From Onchocerca lupi (lineage: Eukaryota > Nematoda > Chromadorea > Rhabditida > Onchocercidae): DNA of 64,000 nt. The position numbers were made by a program, and so were the translations under genes. The notes beneath the pieces are model-generated. The model saw only the letters and a program-made list of their open reading frames with translations. It was not told where the DNA came from and searched no databases. The stretch is taken from contig JAOVVO010000142.1 in the NCBI GenBank assembly GCA_028564675.1, forward strand, positions 1 through 64,000, given 5' to 3'. Within the stretch, counting starts at the first letter, position 1; every line of letters starts with the position of its first letter. Below are positions 11,601-25,600 of this stretch, piece after piece.

Positions 11601-13803
11601 ACGTATGTCAGCAGCTGTGTCGACTTCGAACAAACCATCATAGACATTAAGAGCAGTACGCACGCGAAGTGGCTCACCGTAATTAACTGCTTCCAACCAA
11701 ACACGCACAGCATTACTTAAATCCATCTTTTTATCCACCAAAGTAGCACCGAATAACTATAATAGCATTATGAAGTCGTTACTATATGGCGTAAACCTCA
11801 AAAAAATAATACTTTTGCGGACGCAGTATTCAAAAAGCCTTCTAATGTCAACAAATATATTCTTTAGAAAAAATGAAACTTATGTAAGTGAATGACAGCC
11901 AGTATGTAACTGCAAAGAATATGTCCAATAATTTTACGATAAATTTATAAAATATTAGGAACGAAGATATAAGGAAATATGTAAGGATTTTCTTCTGTTT
12001 TATTTTAATCAATTGTAGGCTTACTTTCAGTGCGTCTCTTGTCTCTTGAGGACTGGCTACAATAGATAATGACTTCAGCACATCTTCATGTCCAGCAAGT
12101 GCAGCGCATTGCATCGGCGTCATATTACAATCATCTTTAACGTTTCTTGCACCAGCATTTAATAACATGCATACAATATCATCGGAACCAGCCTCTGCGG
12201 CATCGTGCATCGCTGTATTTCCTGAAATGACTATGCATAACTAACGAATATTTCCGTATGAATCTGAACAGATCAGAAGACAAAATAGCAATGTTTGAAC
12301 GTTTTCTCCAAAAAAGAAAAAACTTCATTTTGCTCCGACCGACAAAATCCAATATAATTCACATATTACTATTTGATCAAAGCAAAAGTTAAAATATAAC
12401 TTTTATCATATCCAAGTTACTTAAAAGTAATATTTATCAATACATAAAGAGCACTGATCAATGAATAGTTCGTTATAAAACACCTAAGGCAAAACATATA
12501 AACTTTTACAAATAGTTGCCTCTAGAAAAATGGTGTGTGAAAGTTAGAGGTATGCTACGTCCTAAGTAGAGAAAAACTCTGCAAGTACACGAAGAATATA
12601 ATCAATGTATATTAAGATATTAGTTATATTGTGAGCAACGCAATAAACATGCTTGATAAGATAGCAACATTTTTGGGAAAATTACCTTTGATTGATGCAC
12701 GGCAAGGATCTGCTCCATGTTTCAACAGAAAGCGTACGATATTAGTTCGCATTTTAAACGCAGCAATCATCAACGGTGTATGTCCATGTCGATTAGCTAA
12801 TTCGATATCAGCTCCTTTTTTCACCAGATATTCAACTAAATATATATTGTTGGACAAATTATACTCTGATAAAAAGGATTAAATATTTGACTACTAAGTA
12901 AATAAAAAAGTGATTAATACCTATGTCGTAATGACCATCATAGCATGCGCCTCGTAAAGGAGAACTGTTCGACTGCGTTGTCTGATTGATATCGGCACCA
13001 GCTTCTTCAACAAGATACCGAACAATCTCTAGGTGTCCTGCAGCTGCTGCAGCCCACAAAACTGGCGCTCCAGCTAAACTTAATTCACTTTCTTAGAAAA
13101 AAAAGGACTAAAAAAACAAAAAGGAAAAAAAGGGATTGAAAAAATAAATTATCTAACAAGAGAGGACATTTATGTATACCACATATTGGTTATAGCTGTG
13201 AATTTATCACAACTCGTCATTTCCTACTAGTAGTTCTGGATGATGAAGTATTCAGAAACCGGAAGATGAAAGAAATAAGTATGGGAGAGAAAGGGCGAGA
13301 GAACTTTAAAATAAAATGTTCAAATATGTTATCACCAAATTAAAATTACGCAAAACTAACGGATAATTTCACCATCAAATGAGACTGTCCCCGTGACTGA
13401 GATATCTGCGCCTTTTTCCAGCTGTAATATATGACTTATAATAAAAATGGATTAAATTTAAAAGGTGATTAGATTGCTAAACTATAAGCGAGATAATGAT
13501 AAACATTTAAGAATTTTATGATGTGCAATACATGTACTACTGAAAAATTTGTACTTTTTATCACATTCTTCTAATCAATAAACTCGAAATATAGAATTAT
13601 AGTGGAAAGATTACCAAATATTTAACAACATCGAAATGGCCATTTCGAGCAGCGATGACAAGTGGTGGAGTTTGAGATTTCCGTGACGATAGACAATGCT
13701 GAAGCCATTCGTGTGATCGATCTTCCAAGAAAATACGCAATCGTCGCAAATTACCATCTCGTGCCGAATTGAAAACAATAGCCCTGTATGCTTCCGGATC
13801 CAT
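8642..13803 (-). CDS. fem-1: FEM-1 homologue, ankyrin-repeat sex-determination / E3 ligase adaptor
   Basis: In C. elegans FEM-1 works with FEM-2, FEM-3 and CUL-2 to promote male fate by degrading TRA-1; vertebrate FEM1 proteins are CUL2 substrate receptors for C-terminal degrons. Exons on the minus strand, 5' to 3': 13803-13615, 13421-13361, 13073-12921, 12835-12686, 12221-12025, 11756-11565, 11488-11348, 11029-10851, 10586-10556, 10520-10423, 10283-10157, 9723-9471, 9290-9123, 8757-8642. They join in phase to 684 residues (C. elegans about 656). N-terminal ankyrin repeats span about 49-250 (PPLVIAARNGH, LWAAAAAGHLEIV, PLRGACYDGH, PLMIAAF, TAMHDAAEAG). The family block YRGAVYCDLG lies near 336 and two further ankyrin-like units at about 545-625. 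The start is supported by alignment to FEM-1 and by a CAG acceptor one base before the ATG. Exon 9 is a 31-nt microexon inferred from phase. Confidence 0.93.
10556..10586 (-). other. fem-1: 31-nt microexon of fem-1
   Basis: Exon 8 ends in phase 2 and exon 10 starts in phase 0. This 31-nt segment is flanked by GGTTAG upstream and GTAACA downstream and is the only piece found that repairs the frame without a stop. It encodes the SDPNLKLGKK stretch, in a poorly conserved part of the family. Confidence 0.7.
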
Positions 13804-13811
13804 TCTGTACA
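13804..13811 (-). promoter_or_regulatory. fem-1: probable spliced-leader acceptor of fem-1
   Basis: On the minus strand TTGTACAG runs directly to A-ATG, leaving one base of 5' UTR. This is typical of nematode trans-splicing and fixes the start codon at 13803. A normal 5'UTR intron cannot be excluded. Confidence 0.45.
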
Positions 13812-16800
13812 AGTAATAACAAACCAAACCGGAAAAACAAGTCAGTAAAGAAAAATTCCCCGCCACTTCATTAATATCTTCACCCGATACTGCAAAAAAC
13901 TACCAATCCGGCTCATATCATTCATGAGAATTAATCCAAGTGCTTGTTGTGTGTCACATGATTTTTACGCAATAACTCCGTCCCAGTAGCGATTTCCTTC
14001 TAAGATTTTACGATTTTCTCCAGGATTTTTTCCGGATGATTGGTTCCTTCACCACTTTACATCTTATTATGTCATAATAAATTTGCAACGTGCATGAAAC
14101 ATAGCGATGAAGCTTATTGTCCTGAAATTCAGATTTTTTCATTGTTTTTTCTTTTCCTTTGTAAATTCAGCATTGTTTATTTTTTTATCGATGCAATTTT
14201 TCATATTCTTAACAAAAAAGATTTAATAAAGCAAAAAAAAAAGAGGAAAAGGAAAAATCCGGCAAGTTAAAAATTAAATCGATATCATTACTTATATTTT
14301 GCATGTTTAATTCTAGATATTGTGGATATTTTTCTGGAAAATGCAAAGCACGACATGTATGGCAATCAAGAGAAAAATGAATAGTGAGTAATAAACAGTA
14401 AATAATTAAAATCAATGAAAGAAATTAACTGGTAAGATAAATGATATTAAACTTATTGTCCTGAAAATCATAAATCATTGATTCGGAATGAACTATGTTT
14501 GGATGATAATTAATTTTAGGAACAGAGTAAAAGACAAAGAAACTTGCTGAGGACCTGAATTCTTCATCAAAATGGAAAAATTCTATCATAGATTTACAAA
14601 TCAACTTTAAATTTAATTTTATTGTAAGACACAGAAATGTGTAATAATAATAATGCAATCATTAACAACAGAATCAAACATTTCGGAAATTAACGCCATT
14701 AATACAAGTAATTAACGATAAAATCATATTTTATTTAGATGGTTATCATCATTGTCAATCATAATCATTATTCACGTATATCAAGTGACGTAAAACTCAC
14801 ATATAATCAAATTCACGTAAACTAGCATTTATATCAGCTGCAAAGTATTTTGGTTCGAGGATTATTATCATTTTTGTTCAAATATGTTTTAATGTGATCG
14901 TTATCATAGTTATTGTAAATATCAAATTTATGATTGCCCACTTTGATAATCTTTATCAGGTCGCAAAACATTAAAAAAAAGTAATAAGCATTTCTGAACA
15001 ATGATTGCTGACAATAAGGCAATTGATGATTTCATTTTGTTCTATCCCTTCGCAATTTGATTTAATCGTTGATCCAAAATTGATATTGTTATACTATCTG
15101 TTAATTTGGCAAGAATTATCATCGTTTTTTGAATAATCTATTCCTCCAGTTCATCACATCACATCTTATGCATATGAGATATATCGACCAAGAAATTGGG
15201 GATTTTTGAATTTTTTCGAATTCAAAATTCATATTTGCATAATGACACAGCTTATCAATATAAAAGATTAAAATTTGAATTGAAGTATGGAAAATCAATG
15301 TAAAACGATTAAAATTTGAGCCGAAATATGGAAGATGAAAATTTCGAGAAAAAAACGATTTTCATTCTTGACTTTTTCAATTTTTATCACATCTGACCAG
15401 AAATGTTTAAGAATTCGAAAAAAAGGAATTGTTGTTAAGGCATTCTTACAACAAGCATAATTTGATGTTTTAAATGATGTAATTCATCTATTCAATGAAT
15501 AAACAATCAATTCAATGAAAAATTATTTCAATCAGAATATCATTTATTGATTGATAGGAAAATTTCAATTTCATCTTTTCATTCAATTAACTGACCATTA
15601 TTGTCCGTGCTAATTAAGTTAATTAGGTAAGGTGCAAAGAATTGCAAGCTATGTATAAATTTGAATCATGTTCTGGATATCCATTACGGTAATTATAGTA
15701 GAAGTAAACTTTTACAGTGTTGTGAAAAATGTATACTATATCATATTTGACTGTTAATTGATTAATTTAAATCGGTATCATTTAGCGTCGAACAACTGCT
15801 TACATATTTAAATAGGAATTTCATTGCAGAAAAAGAATAAATTTGAAATTTAAATTAAAAAAGAATGAATAATTTTCAGGATTTGAAATCAAATTTTTCC
15901 CATTTCGTAATATCTGTATTTTCAAATTTTAGAAGTATCTTTTCGCAAGTCAATCCTTGCTTAGTATTAATGATTTTACTCCAAATTAAACAAATTTTTC
16001 TATATTTTATACTTTTCACTCATTTAATTAGTAATGCAGAAATTTTATGCAAATATATTTCTCGTCGTATACTAAATTGCATATGAATCACATAATATTG
16101 CAAGATTATTTTGACAGGTGTAAAATTCATCTCAAATAAATTTTTCTAACGTTTGTACCTGAAAAGATCTGCAGAATTTATTTTTATATATAATTTATTT
16201 TTGAAATTCCGAAAATATTTGCAAATTTTTTTCTGTTTTTTTGCAAACACTGAAAAAGTTTCCAAAGATAATCAATGAGCATAATGATAATAATAAAAAT
16301 TTAATTAAAAAAATACATGATAAATAATAGTAATCTTTTTGCTTCCATCGTTTCTCTCTTTTTTTTATTTGATATGATTTATCTCTTCTTATCTGATAAC
16401 AAAATCAATCTTTTATCCTTAAAATCATTAATGAAAATATATGTAAAATTAGAAAAAAGAAAACAAAATGCTTGATGGAATTTTTCTATATTAATGGTAA
16501 AATAAAGATAAATCCAATAATTTAATCTTAGTGATGCAAGAATTTATCAACAAACCTCACAATTATCATAAATCAAATATTTTTTGTTTTTGAAGTATTT
16601 CGTTTCAAAATTGCTTCCGCAAAAATTTTTGGCTGCACATATATTAAACAGTTTCAGAATATATTGTAAGTTTTCTAGAAAGAAAAAAAAAGCACGTGTA
16701 AAGAATGTAATGAAAATATTTGAAATAATTTGATTTTAAATATTAATTCGAAAATTATATAATTAATTAATCAATTTATTTCGTATATGTATTGCCATTT

Positions 16801-17509
16801 GAATAGTAAGGCTAATGGAAAAATAAATATCAATCATTTTTGAAATAAAAATGAGATACGATTGAAATCCTAACTATAATTAATTAATTAATTATAAATT
16901 TGTTAATTAAGCTAATTAATTATATGAACGCATTACGAACACAACAAACACATCCTGTCTTAATCGACGAATGAAATCGTAAATTTTTGCAATAAAAAAA
17001 TAAATTGTAAATTTTTTTTTTCTTTTTGCAATAAATGTAAGGAAATCTAAAATTTTGCAATAATAATGATAGATGATATCGTAAGTTTTTTTTTTTTTTT
17101 TTTTGTAATACTTTTAGAACATAAATTTTTTTCTGTCTTTAGTTTTTTTTTTTTTTTTCTGTGTAAATTACCATTCATATTTCATTTTTATGCCTGCAAA
17201 ATAGGGAATAGCTCTGCTTCTACCATAAATTGGAGGAAGTTTAAAGGTTGTAATTGGTGCTAATTGATCAAAGAGGTCGAGAGTGGGATGTGAAAATTTG
17301 TATCGGATCTTGAAATATGAACACCTGGCAGGAGCTTAAAGCCGATGAAAATGATGGATGATTGGTAGAGACATTATGTGGAAAGTTTCGATAGCGTGAA
17401 TAGCCGAATTGATATGATTCGATGAGAGAAGCCGTCCCACTTCTTCCTTCTTCCACCAATATCATCAACTTCATCCGCATTCTTATAATCACGATTGAGC
17501 CTACTACTT

Positions 17510-17533
17510 ATCATCATCATCATCATCATCATC
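17510..17533. repeat. CAT trinucleotide microsatellite
   Basis: Eight uninterrupted CAT/ATC units. A short overlapping frame would read them as poly-His, with no other sign of coding. Confidence 0.8.
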
Positions 17534-20500
17534 GAATGAAACTCACTGGGCTAACGCTATCACAATTGCTCATATCACATTCATCATATACTTCTTGCGA
17601 TTGAACTTTCGCAAAATTGCCTTTGAACTTATTAAAACTTTTTACTGTATCATCCATGGAGCAAACGGACGATGCAACGCGTATTTTTTATGCCGATTAT
17701 TTCATCGATTATGGCAAATGTTTGTTTCACTTTTTTTTTTTTCTTTCAATTTATGAAAAAAAATTTCGAAATTTAAAAATTGATAGATGAAAATGAAATT
17801 TAATTAAAAAAAAGAGAAAATTGAAATTTATCATTAATATAAAGATTTTTACAATAACATTCCGTCCACAAATTAGGAAGTAGCTTTGAAATAAAGTAAG
17901 TAAATTGCCTAGTTAAAAAGTAAATAATGCATCAGAAAGAAAACACAGAAATTGGATTCTCTTTATTTACTTTTAATTGGGTAACTCACTTAGTTTCCTT
18001 AATAGCAGTTGGTTTTCTTTATTTTTTTTTTATTTTTTTTTTTTTTTTTTGTTACCGACTAATTCGATTTTCCTCCAACTGAATACAAAGATTCTTCCAT
18101 TTGGCTCCCTGTTTTGAAGAGAGGATTAGCTTCACAAGAATCATAAAAACTAAGAGTAAATTGGATGACATTGGTGATAGCACGAAGAAAGAATCTGATA
18201 TATGCATGACACAGAATGCTTTCTGTTTGCAAAACTGCGAAAATTTTGCACATATGAATTACTTTCAATAGCACCGTATCGACAAATAATTTTTTCTGGT
18301 TCAGGATGAAAAAAAAAGAAAAAAAAAAACGGATTATTCGAAATTAAAGCTACAAATTCGTTTCATCGAGAATTACGCTTTTTTGAATGAATCAATTCTC
18401 AATCCTTTCCTCTTTTTTTTTTCCAATCACAATATCAAAATTGTCGATTCTTTCGCTTAAGTTGTACCAATATATCAAGCTGACGTCTTCTATTACATTT
18501 GTTGATTATATCATATCACCAATTTTCAAATACAATCACCGATGAGCAATGGAAGCAAACCATTGTAAATAATATGAGCTCATAAAGAATATACTTCAAT
18601 AAAGCCAATTTCTGCAATCCAAAAGATTCTTTTGACATGTTTTCGCCGAGAACTGACAACTTTTTTGTTTAGATCAATTTCTGAATTTGATGTGATAGTT
18701 TAATTCTAACTAAACTCCCAAAAGAGACTAGCATATTTGAATTGAAAGCTAGAAATAACAATTCTTATTTTTAAAAGAATTTTAAAATCTCGAATTAAAT
18801 TTAACTTACATATCTTATAAAATGAATATGACCAATGATCGGATATGACTGGAATTTAGAAACTTGAAAAATGATAGATAACTGGATTTAATTAAGCTTG
18901 TCAGAAAAATAAATTTCTTATATGAATAAATAGGCATTTTGAGACAGTGTATTCAGGGGAAGAAAAATAGGACTGAACGATAGGTATAGAGTTTGTAGTG
19001 AAATGGATTAAATGGAATAAATTGATCAAGTAATCAGCTTAACAAATTGTCAAGATATTAAATTATAAACTATATCTTGATAAAATTACACCAACTAATT
19101 CGATATCGCTATGTTACACTGATGCCATCTGTATATGTAATATCGGTGAATTTGAAAAGGTATCTGATGGCAAATTCAAAATATAATAAATCTGAAATTA
19201 ATACAAGTGTTAGTAACAATCCTCAAAGGATTAAACGGAATGGAGAGAGAAAGGGAAATATCGATAATAGTGATATCAAAATGATTCATGTCTATAGCCA
19301 TAAAACAATGTTGCAATGTTGTGATACTATCTTGGTGGGAGTGTTCTTGGATTAGTTATCATATTACATTCTATACTTATGGTATTTCAATAAAACTGTT
19401 TACATATTTCAACTTTAAATCACTAAAAACTTATCCAACTTCAAATCACTGAAACAGATAAAACAAAGGAAGAGAAAGGGGAAAAGAATGAGAGAATAAT
19501 TAAATACAATTACTTTATTTCATTTCCATAATTAATGTTTCCGTTACTTTTCTCTATCCAATTATTGATTTAATATGAGAAAAAGAAGAAGGAAAAAACC
19601 GGCTTGTCAGTTTTATCAATGATAATACTAATTCTTAAATGAATTTAATCAATTATCCTAAAAAAAAGTATCAAAATTTGGAATGATTTTGATGTTAATG
19701 CACGTAATATTTCAATTGATGTGAAAATGGACTAATGGAGTGTGAGATGAATGATCGGCGCCATGGTATGTATATGTATATATTTTGTATTCGATTGCAG
19801 CATCAGCATTCATTTGGCTGTTTCAATTGAAATGGCTCAAATAGGATACAGGATTCAAGTACTTTTGCACGTAGAAAAGTGGAAGAAAGGAAAGGGGGAA
19901 GGAAAACATGAAAAGAGGATGGATGGATGGATGACAAAATGGGAGAAGAGATTGTCGCATTATGCTTTTCATTTTCATTTTCACATTCCGAAGGTCTCAA
20001 CTCTTCCCTGTCCTCCGCCTTTCATTTTTCCCCCGTCTCCTCCTTCATATTCAGATATCTCAATTTTGCTTTGATTGAAAATTTCAAAACCCTTTCTAAT
20101 TTCTGCCCAATCATTTCACAAAGTTGAACAAAAACATAATAATTCAAACTGTCCTCATACCATATAGGAGAGAGAGCATTCATTTTCATTCATATTTGTC
20201 ACATTAATGAGCAACTTTTTTTTTTCTCTCTCATTAATCATACATTAGTAAAGGATCAAATTATCTGTATTTCTTATCTGATTTTTATTTTTTTTTTTTT
20301 TGCATAATACATTTCAGATATTTATCTGCAATTTTCAGTATTTCAAAAATTTGACCTTTTTTTTGTCATTTTTTATTCATTTTGATACATTTCAAAGTTT
20401 CACATTCCTTAAATAAAACAATGTGAAAGGAAAAAAAAGAAGAAGGCTACTGTATTAGAGAATTAATGAACACTTTAATGTCAAAAGGTTCCATTAAATA

Positions 20501-21619
20501 ATTGACTCTTTTTTTCTTTTAACCATGCTTATTGCAATTAGAATGATTTGATGTGTTCTAAAGAAAGAGATGCTATCTTGAGAAGTTTCAAATATTTCCT
20601 AAAAAAAGAAAAAATAATATTTTGATATTCGGTAAGTGGTATTTGTCGTTTAAGAATTATATCTGATAGTTTCGGTAAGAATTGAATAGTTGTATTCTTT
20701 GTTAGAGAAGTCACTTCCAAAGTGAATTGAAAAGCTATCGATTTCAAATTAATCTAAAATTTAAGCTCAATAGTCTTGTTGACTTCAGTAAACGATCATT
20801 GATGCATCTAATGGGATTATTTGCTTTCTTTATGATAAAAATACTTTATTCCAATAAGCTTATTTCGAACTTTCGATTTTCAAGAAAAAGTAATATTTTG
20901 ACTCTATCTAACAAATTTCCAAATTTTCAATTAATCATAAAATTTCCTCTCATTAGTAAGCAATATAATGTGGAATTCTTCAAATCATTCATAAACATAG
21001 TTTAAGTCAACATGTTATGAATCGAAAAATTCAAAATCAATCTTCTTCAGTCCATTTGTTTATCCACTTCATCATCTCTAACCTTCAAATTGCTCAGGAG
21101 TTATAAAGCTTTCACGAATTTTTTCCTCAATAAATGGATTTCGCTAAATTTCGATTGAAGCTAACTTCCGTTACTTCGAGTTTATCAGTACTATCAAAAA
21201 CATTCAAATTGCGCGAAAATATATATTTAGGGACCTATTATCCAGGATTACTATTAGTTGCAGAGAATTCAGAAATTGCGATGATCTGTACTGTTATACA
21301 TTTAAAAAAAAAAAAAAAAAACGTAAGACATTTGAATTTCACATTTGCGCTATTTTTTGCCAGATTTTAAATTTTTTCGGAAAAATTATCACAAAAATGG
21401 AACATATTGAATGAATACGAGACGAAAATAAGTCAACTTATTTATTGTGATTTAAAAGTTTTTCATGTAACATCTTTGCACATTTCTTTGAAAAAAAAAA
21501 AAAAACAATGGTACAAAGGTAGGGAATGAGGATAAGTTTTCCAGTTAATTAATTACAGTATGACGATCACAGCTAATTATAGTCAGAAGTATCTTCCAAT
21601 CAAAAGTATCTATTGATGT

Positions 21620-21642
21620 TAACTGTTAAGTGTTAACAGTTA
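21620..21642. repeat. perfect inverted repeat with 3-nt loop
   Basis: TAACTGTTAA, then GTG, then TTAACAGTTA: 10-bp arms pair perfectly. It contains two GTTAAC-like half sites and also a TAACTG (Myb-like) motif on each strand. Function unknown. Confidence 0.75.
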
Positions 21643-22173
21643 TTAAGATTACGAAATTTTCAGGACTTCTTTTTTTCAATTTCCATAAATTATTGTATTT
21701 ATAAATTCTTGGAGTTAGAATAAATGAAAAAAAAAATCTGCGATACATTCCGAATTAATAATATTGTTGATGCTTCATTGATTACAGTATTTTTGAATTA
21801 TGGCAGATTTTTTGTCCTCTCTCTTATCATCATCGGAGTTTTTTTTCTCTCTCTCTCTTTTATTTTTATTTTTCATAAATTTTTATTAGAATTTGAGCAT
21901 ATCATATCACTGCTACTGATACAAATCATATATCGCTATTAGTATCAATAATAGTATAAATAGTGGTAATTTATTCAAAAATGTACTAAAGATAATAAGC
22001 CATTCAGAGGTCATCCATCGGTTGTTCATGTTCATTTCCTTATCAGATGTCCAGATCTGGGACTAACCGTGAAATGATGATAGATGTAGAAAGTGATTGT
22101 ACAGGTAGATTCAAGAAGCGATACGATCATGAAGTATTTTATTCACCGGATATGGAATAAAAGACATCCAAAT

Positions 22174-22203
22174 AGAGAGAGGGAGGGAGGGAGAGAGAGG
22201 GGA
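22174..22203. repeat. GA/GAGG purine tract
   Basis: Uninterrupted GA and GAGG repeats giving an all-purine strand, a potential triplex-forming sequence. Confidence 0.8.
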
Positions 22204-22247
22204 AGTGGTAAAGAGAGGTGACATCTGTGAACAGCTGGTGTTTGGTA

Positions 22248-22338
22248 GTTGTAGTAGTAGTTGTTATTGTGTTGTTGTAGTAGTAATAGTTGTTGTAGTA
22301 CTAGTAGTAGTAGTAGGAGGAGGAGGAGGTGGAGGGGA
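22248..22338. repeat. GTA/GTT/GGA trinucleotide mosaic
   Basis: About 90 bp of imperfect GTA, GTT and AGG triplets. On the minus strand it opens a long frame of Leu/Tyr/Asn repeats that I regard as non-coding. Confidence 0.75.
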
Positions 22339-22668
22339 TGATATAAGCAGGAGGAGAGGAAGAAAATGCAAAGATATTTGATGGTCATCAATGCCCTCGA
22401 AATGATGATTCTCATCTTCCAGTTTGTCCACAACGTGGGATGGATGGATTGGGTTGATTCATTTGAGATTGCTGACCGAGATATTTTCTGAGTCCTTCTG
22501 TCTTCTTCCTTCTCAAATTTCGGTACCTTCATCCGATCATGTCTTCTTCCTCCTTACTCCTCCTCCTCTTCTTCCTCCTTATCCCCCGCGCAATTTATCC
22601 TCTTTTAACCATATGTACATGCTCATTTCAATTCAACTATTTCAAATCCAAATGACAGAAACGAATGC

Positions 22669-22688
22669 CACACACACACACACACACA
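22669..22688. repeat. CA microsatellite
   Basis: About ten uninterrupted CA units. Confidence 0.8.
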
Positions 22689-25600
22689 TCATTCTTATCA
22701 GCAAGCAACCTCTATCTATTTATTATCACTAAGATTTGTCCGATTTATTCAACATCGCACAACTTAGATCTAATGATTGCATGCATTACTGCATATTGCA
22801 ATCGCGAAATATCTTTTGATTAAAAGTTGCAAGCTATTTTGACAATTCCTAAATATCTCTGGATTAAAACTATTCATTCATCTTATTTGTGAAGCTAAAT
22901 ATCCAACCGCATTTTGACTTTTTTCTTGTTGAAGCAACTGATGTTTGAATGATTGTTCTGGATTGATCTTTCATCCCGTTCATCTGCTTTATTGCTATGC
23001 GCATTTGAATAGTTTATTATTTAAATTTATAAAATTTGATATTTAACCTCTTATTAAAATGTTATCGTCGATCAGTAAATGTAATATTAGATCTCTGAAT
23101 ACTTGTTGTTTTAATTCCTAATATTTATTCATCCATACTCTATTGTAATCCGCTCCTTTTGTATTTTAAATTTATACTGTGCACAATTTTATGAACTAAT
23201 TGTAAAAAGATTGTTATATGGCCCTACAAAATAATTGTACTATATTTTCCATATTTCGGAACAAAACTGTCTTGGTAGAACACAAGATAAAGTTTGACCT
23301 TACACTGACACTGAAATTCAACATATCACGAAAATATTGAGATTTCATATTATTCAAAATTGATTCTGATACTGGATAAAAAATTACATTTTACCGCAAT
23401 ATTCATCACTTCGCAATAATCTGCAAAAGTCTTATTGTAGAAAAGATGAAGTTAACAATACTTTGCGACTTTACGTATTTTCACTTCTATAAGGCAAAAG
23501 TAGTAAATTTGCAATCTTCCTTACTAATATTTCCTTCACAAATGGATTTAAACATTCATTTTTGCGTTATGCGACAACTGAAAAGTATCTTATACTATTT
23601 TATTGAATCAAGTAAATCAGATCAATTCTTATGCTTATAGTAGTATCATTTAGCCTGAAAAGATATTTTTCCATTTCCTATTCTAGTAATTAATTATTCC
23701 ATTTCATTCATTACCCATTCGCATATGCATATTTTAATTTATCTTATGATTGTCAAGAAATCGATAATTCATCTTTTCATTATAAGATCATTTGTTCTTC
23801 AACTCAATTTGATCATAATTTTATTTCTTTCTAAATTATATTTTACCGAAATAACTTTATTGATTACACAAACTTTAACGAAAGGAAATTTTTATGCTTA
23901 GCTTCTCTTCATCTTAATGAAGAATTTTGATAATTTTGAAAAAAAGGAAAGAATTCCCCTATTATGGCTTATTTCTACTTTTCGAGTGCTACCGTACGAA
24001 AAAGCATTTATTTGATAGGAGAAAAGATGGAATAATGTTGATGTCGAAGATGAGTCATAAAATGTGATTGTTTGAGACAATTTATAAAAATATAACAAAG
24101 CAAAGTGACATGGTTAGGATTATGGAGACGGGATGATTCACTCCTACGCTTCATTCTATCTTATCAGTAATCAGTCATCCTTATTTGGGTTCAATCTGGC
24201 TGCTTTGGACAAATTTTTATCTCATCAGACTCGAAATTACCATACCTCGATTTAGCAAATAATTTATTTACTTGATATATCAAATCATGGATATAAATGA
24301 GAATAAATTTGGAAGATTCGAATATCCATTTAAGCAGTTAATTAATCAAATTAGTTTGACAAATATGTCACTTCTGTAAATATAATCTCGATTGATAATT
24401 ATGTTATCTTAATTGATAGTCAATTGATAGTAGTTTATGTTAAGGATAATTAGAACATATCAAACGATTGTTAAAATAAATGAATTTAGAAGTATGATAT
24501 TATTTTGATCATATTTTTGATTATCATTTCTAGTAACATTAATATCTGATTTTAACTTCATAATATCATTATCCAAATTATTTCTATGTTTTATCATAGC
24601 AAATTTTGCAAGAATTTTATAACATAAATTATTTAATTAGTTGTATTTTTAGTATAATAAATATGACAAATTTAGGTTTTGTTGGTAATTAAAATATTAT
24701 TTTATTAAAGTTTCGCAAATATCGTAAGATAGAGTATAGTTATTATCCTTTAAATGATCGGAGCGGGTATTTTAGAATTTGATGTTAGTTTGGTTTTGTT
24801 AATGAGTATATTTTATTCTATTTTTTAAAGTCTGTGAGATTTTAAGATAATCCATATTTAAAGGATTATTTTGAATTTAAAATTTTTGACTCTTAATCAA
24901 AAGGCTTATTTCTTTAGATGTCTTTATTTTATTTTTATCTTTTTTATTTCTATTGTTTAAATATCACCGTTTGATTTTTGTTTTATTAAATGTTAAGTTT
25001 TTGTTTTTTCTTTTTTTTTTTTCTCAACATTACTGTTCATTATGTTACATACAATTTTAACATTTAATTTTAAAATTGAAAAAAAAAAGCAAGCTCTGTT
25101 ATTTTATTGCTATTATTCGAGCTATTTCTTTATTATATTTAATTATGCGACGAATATTTTTTGAAAAGTAATGTTGAGAGAAAAAAAAAAGAAATGAGAG
25201 ATGAAAAATAGTTGTAGAAGATTGATATGCAATGAATATGAATGAAATGAAACATCAGAAGAAGATGAAGAAGAAGACGTGCTCAAAACTTCATCCATTT
25301 CATTCATTCATGAATTTTTATAAATAATGGAGGAACAATCGTTGAAGCGGAATATCACATTTAAAAATCTCAATTTTTAGTCATTTTAATTGCCAAAATT
25401 GCGTACTCATCCCATCGAATTATTGTTGATTTTTGAATCATTGCTTTTCTTTCCATTCTTCCTTTCACCTATGTTCCACTCTTTTTCCTTTCGTCCTTTC
25501 GTCCCCTCCCCGTGATCTTTTGGCCCTATCCTAAAGAGCCAAGCTCAGACTAGACTTCAGACTTGATCATTGTTTCTCTTTTTCCTATTTCAGTTTGTCC

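Noticed and set aside
17422..17604. Frame encoding a poly-His stretch
   Set aside because: The His run is the CAT microsatellite; flanking residues show no domain and no splice model supports it.
19751..20074. 107-codon forward open frame with hydrophobic start
   Set aside because: Low-complexity Lys/Gly then Pro/Ser/His composition from purine- and pyrimidine-rich DNA, and overlapping frames on both strands of the same repeat. Not usable as the unc-5 signal-peptide exon.
21724..21942. Hydrophobic frame that might be a membrane protein or signal peptide
   Set aside because: Phe/Ile/Leu richness follows from T-rich DNA; the hydrophobic part is too long and lacks a cleavage-like end or donor in the needed phase.
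22143..22532. 129-codon reverse-strand open frame
   Set aside because: It is produced by the purine and trinucleotide repeats (Leu, Tyr, Asn, Ser runs) and has no family resemblance or splice context.
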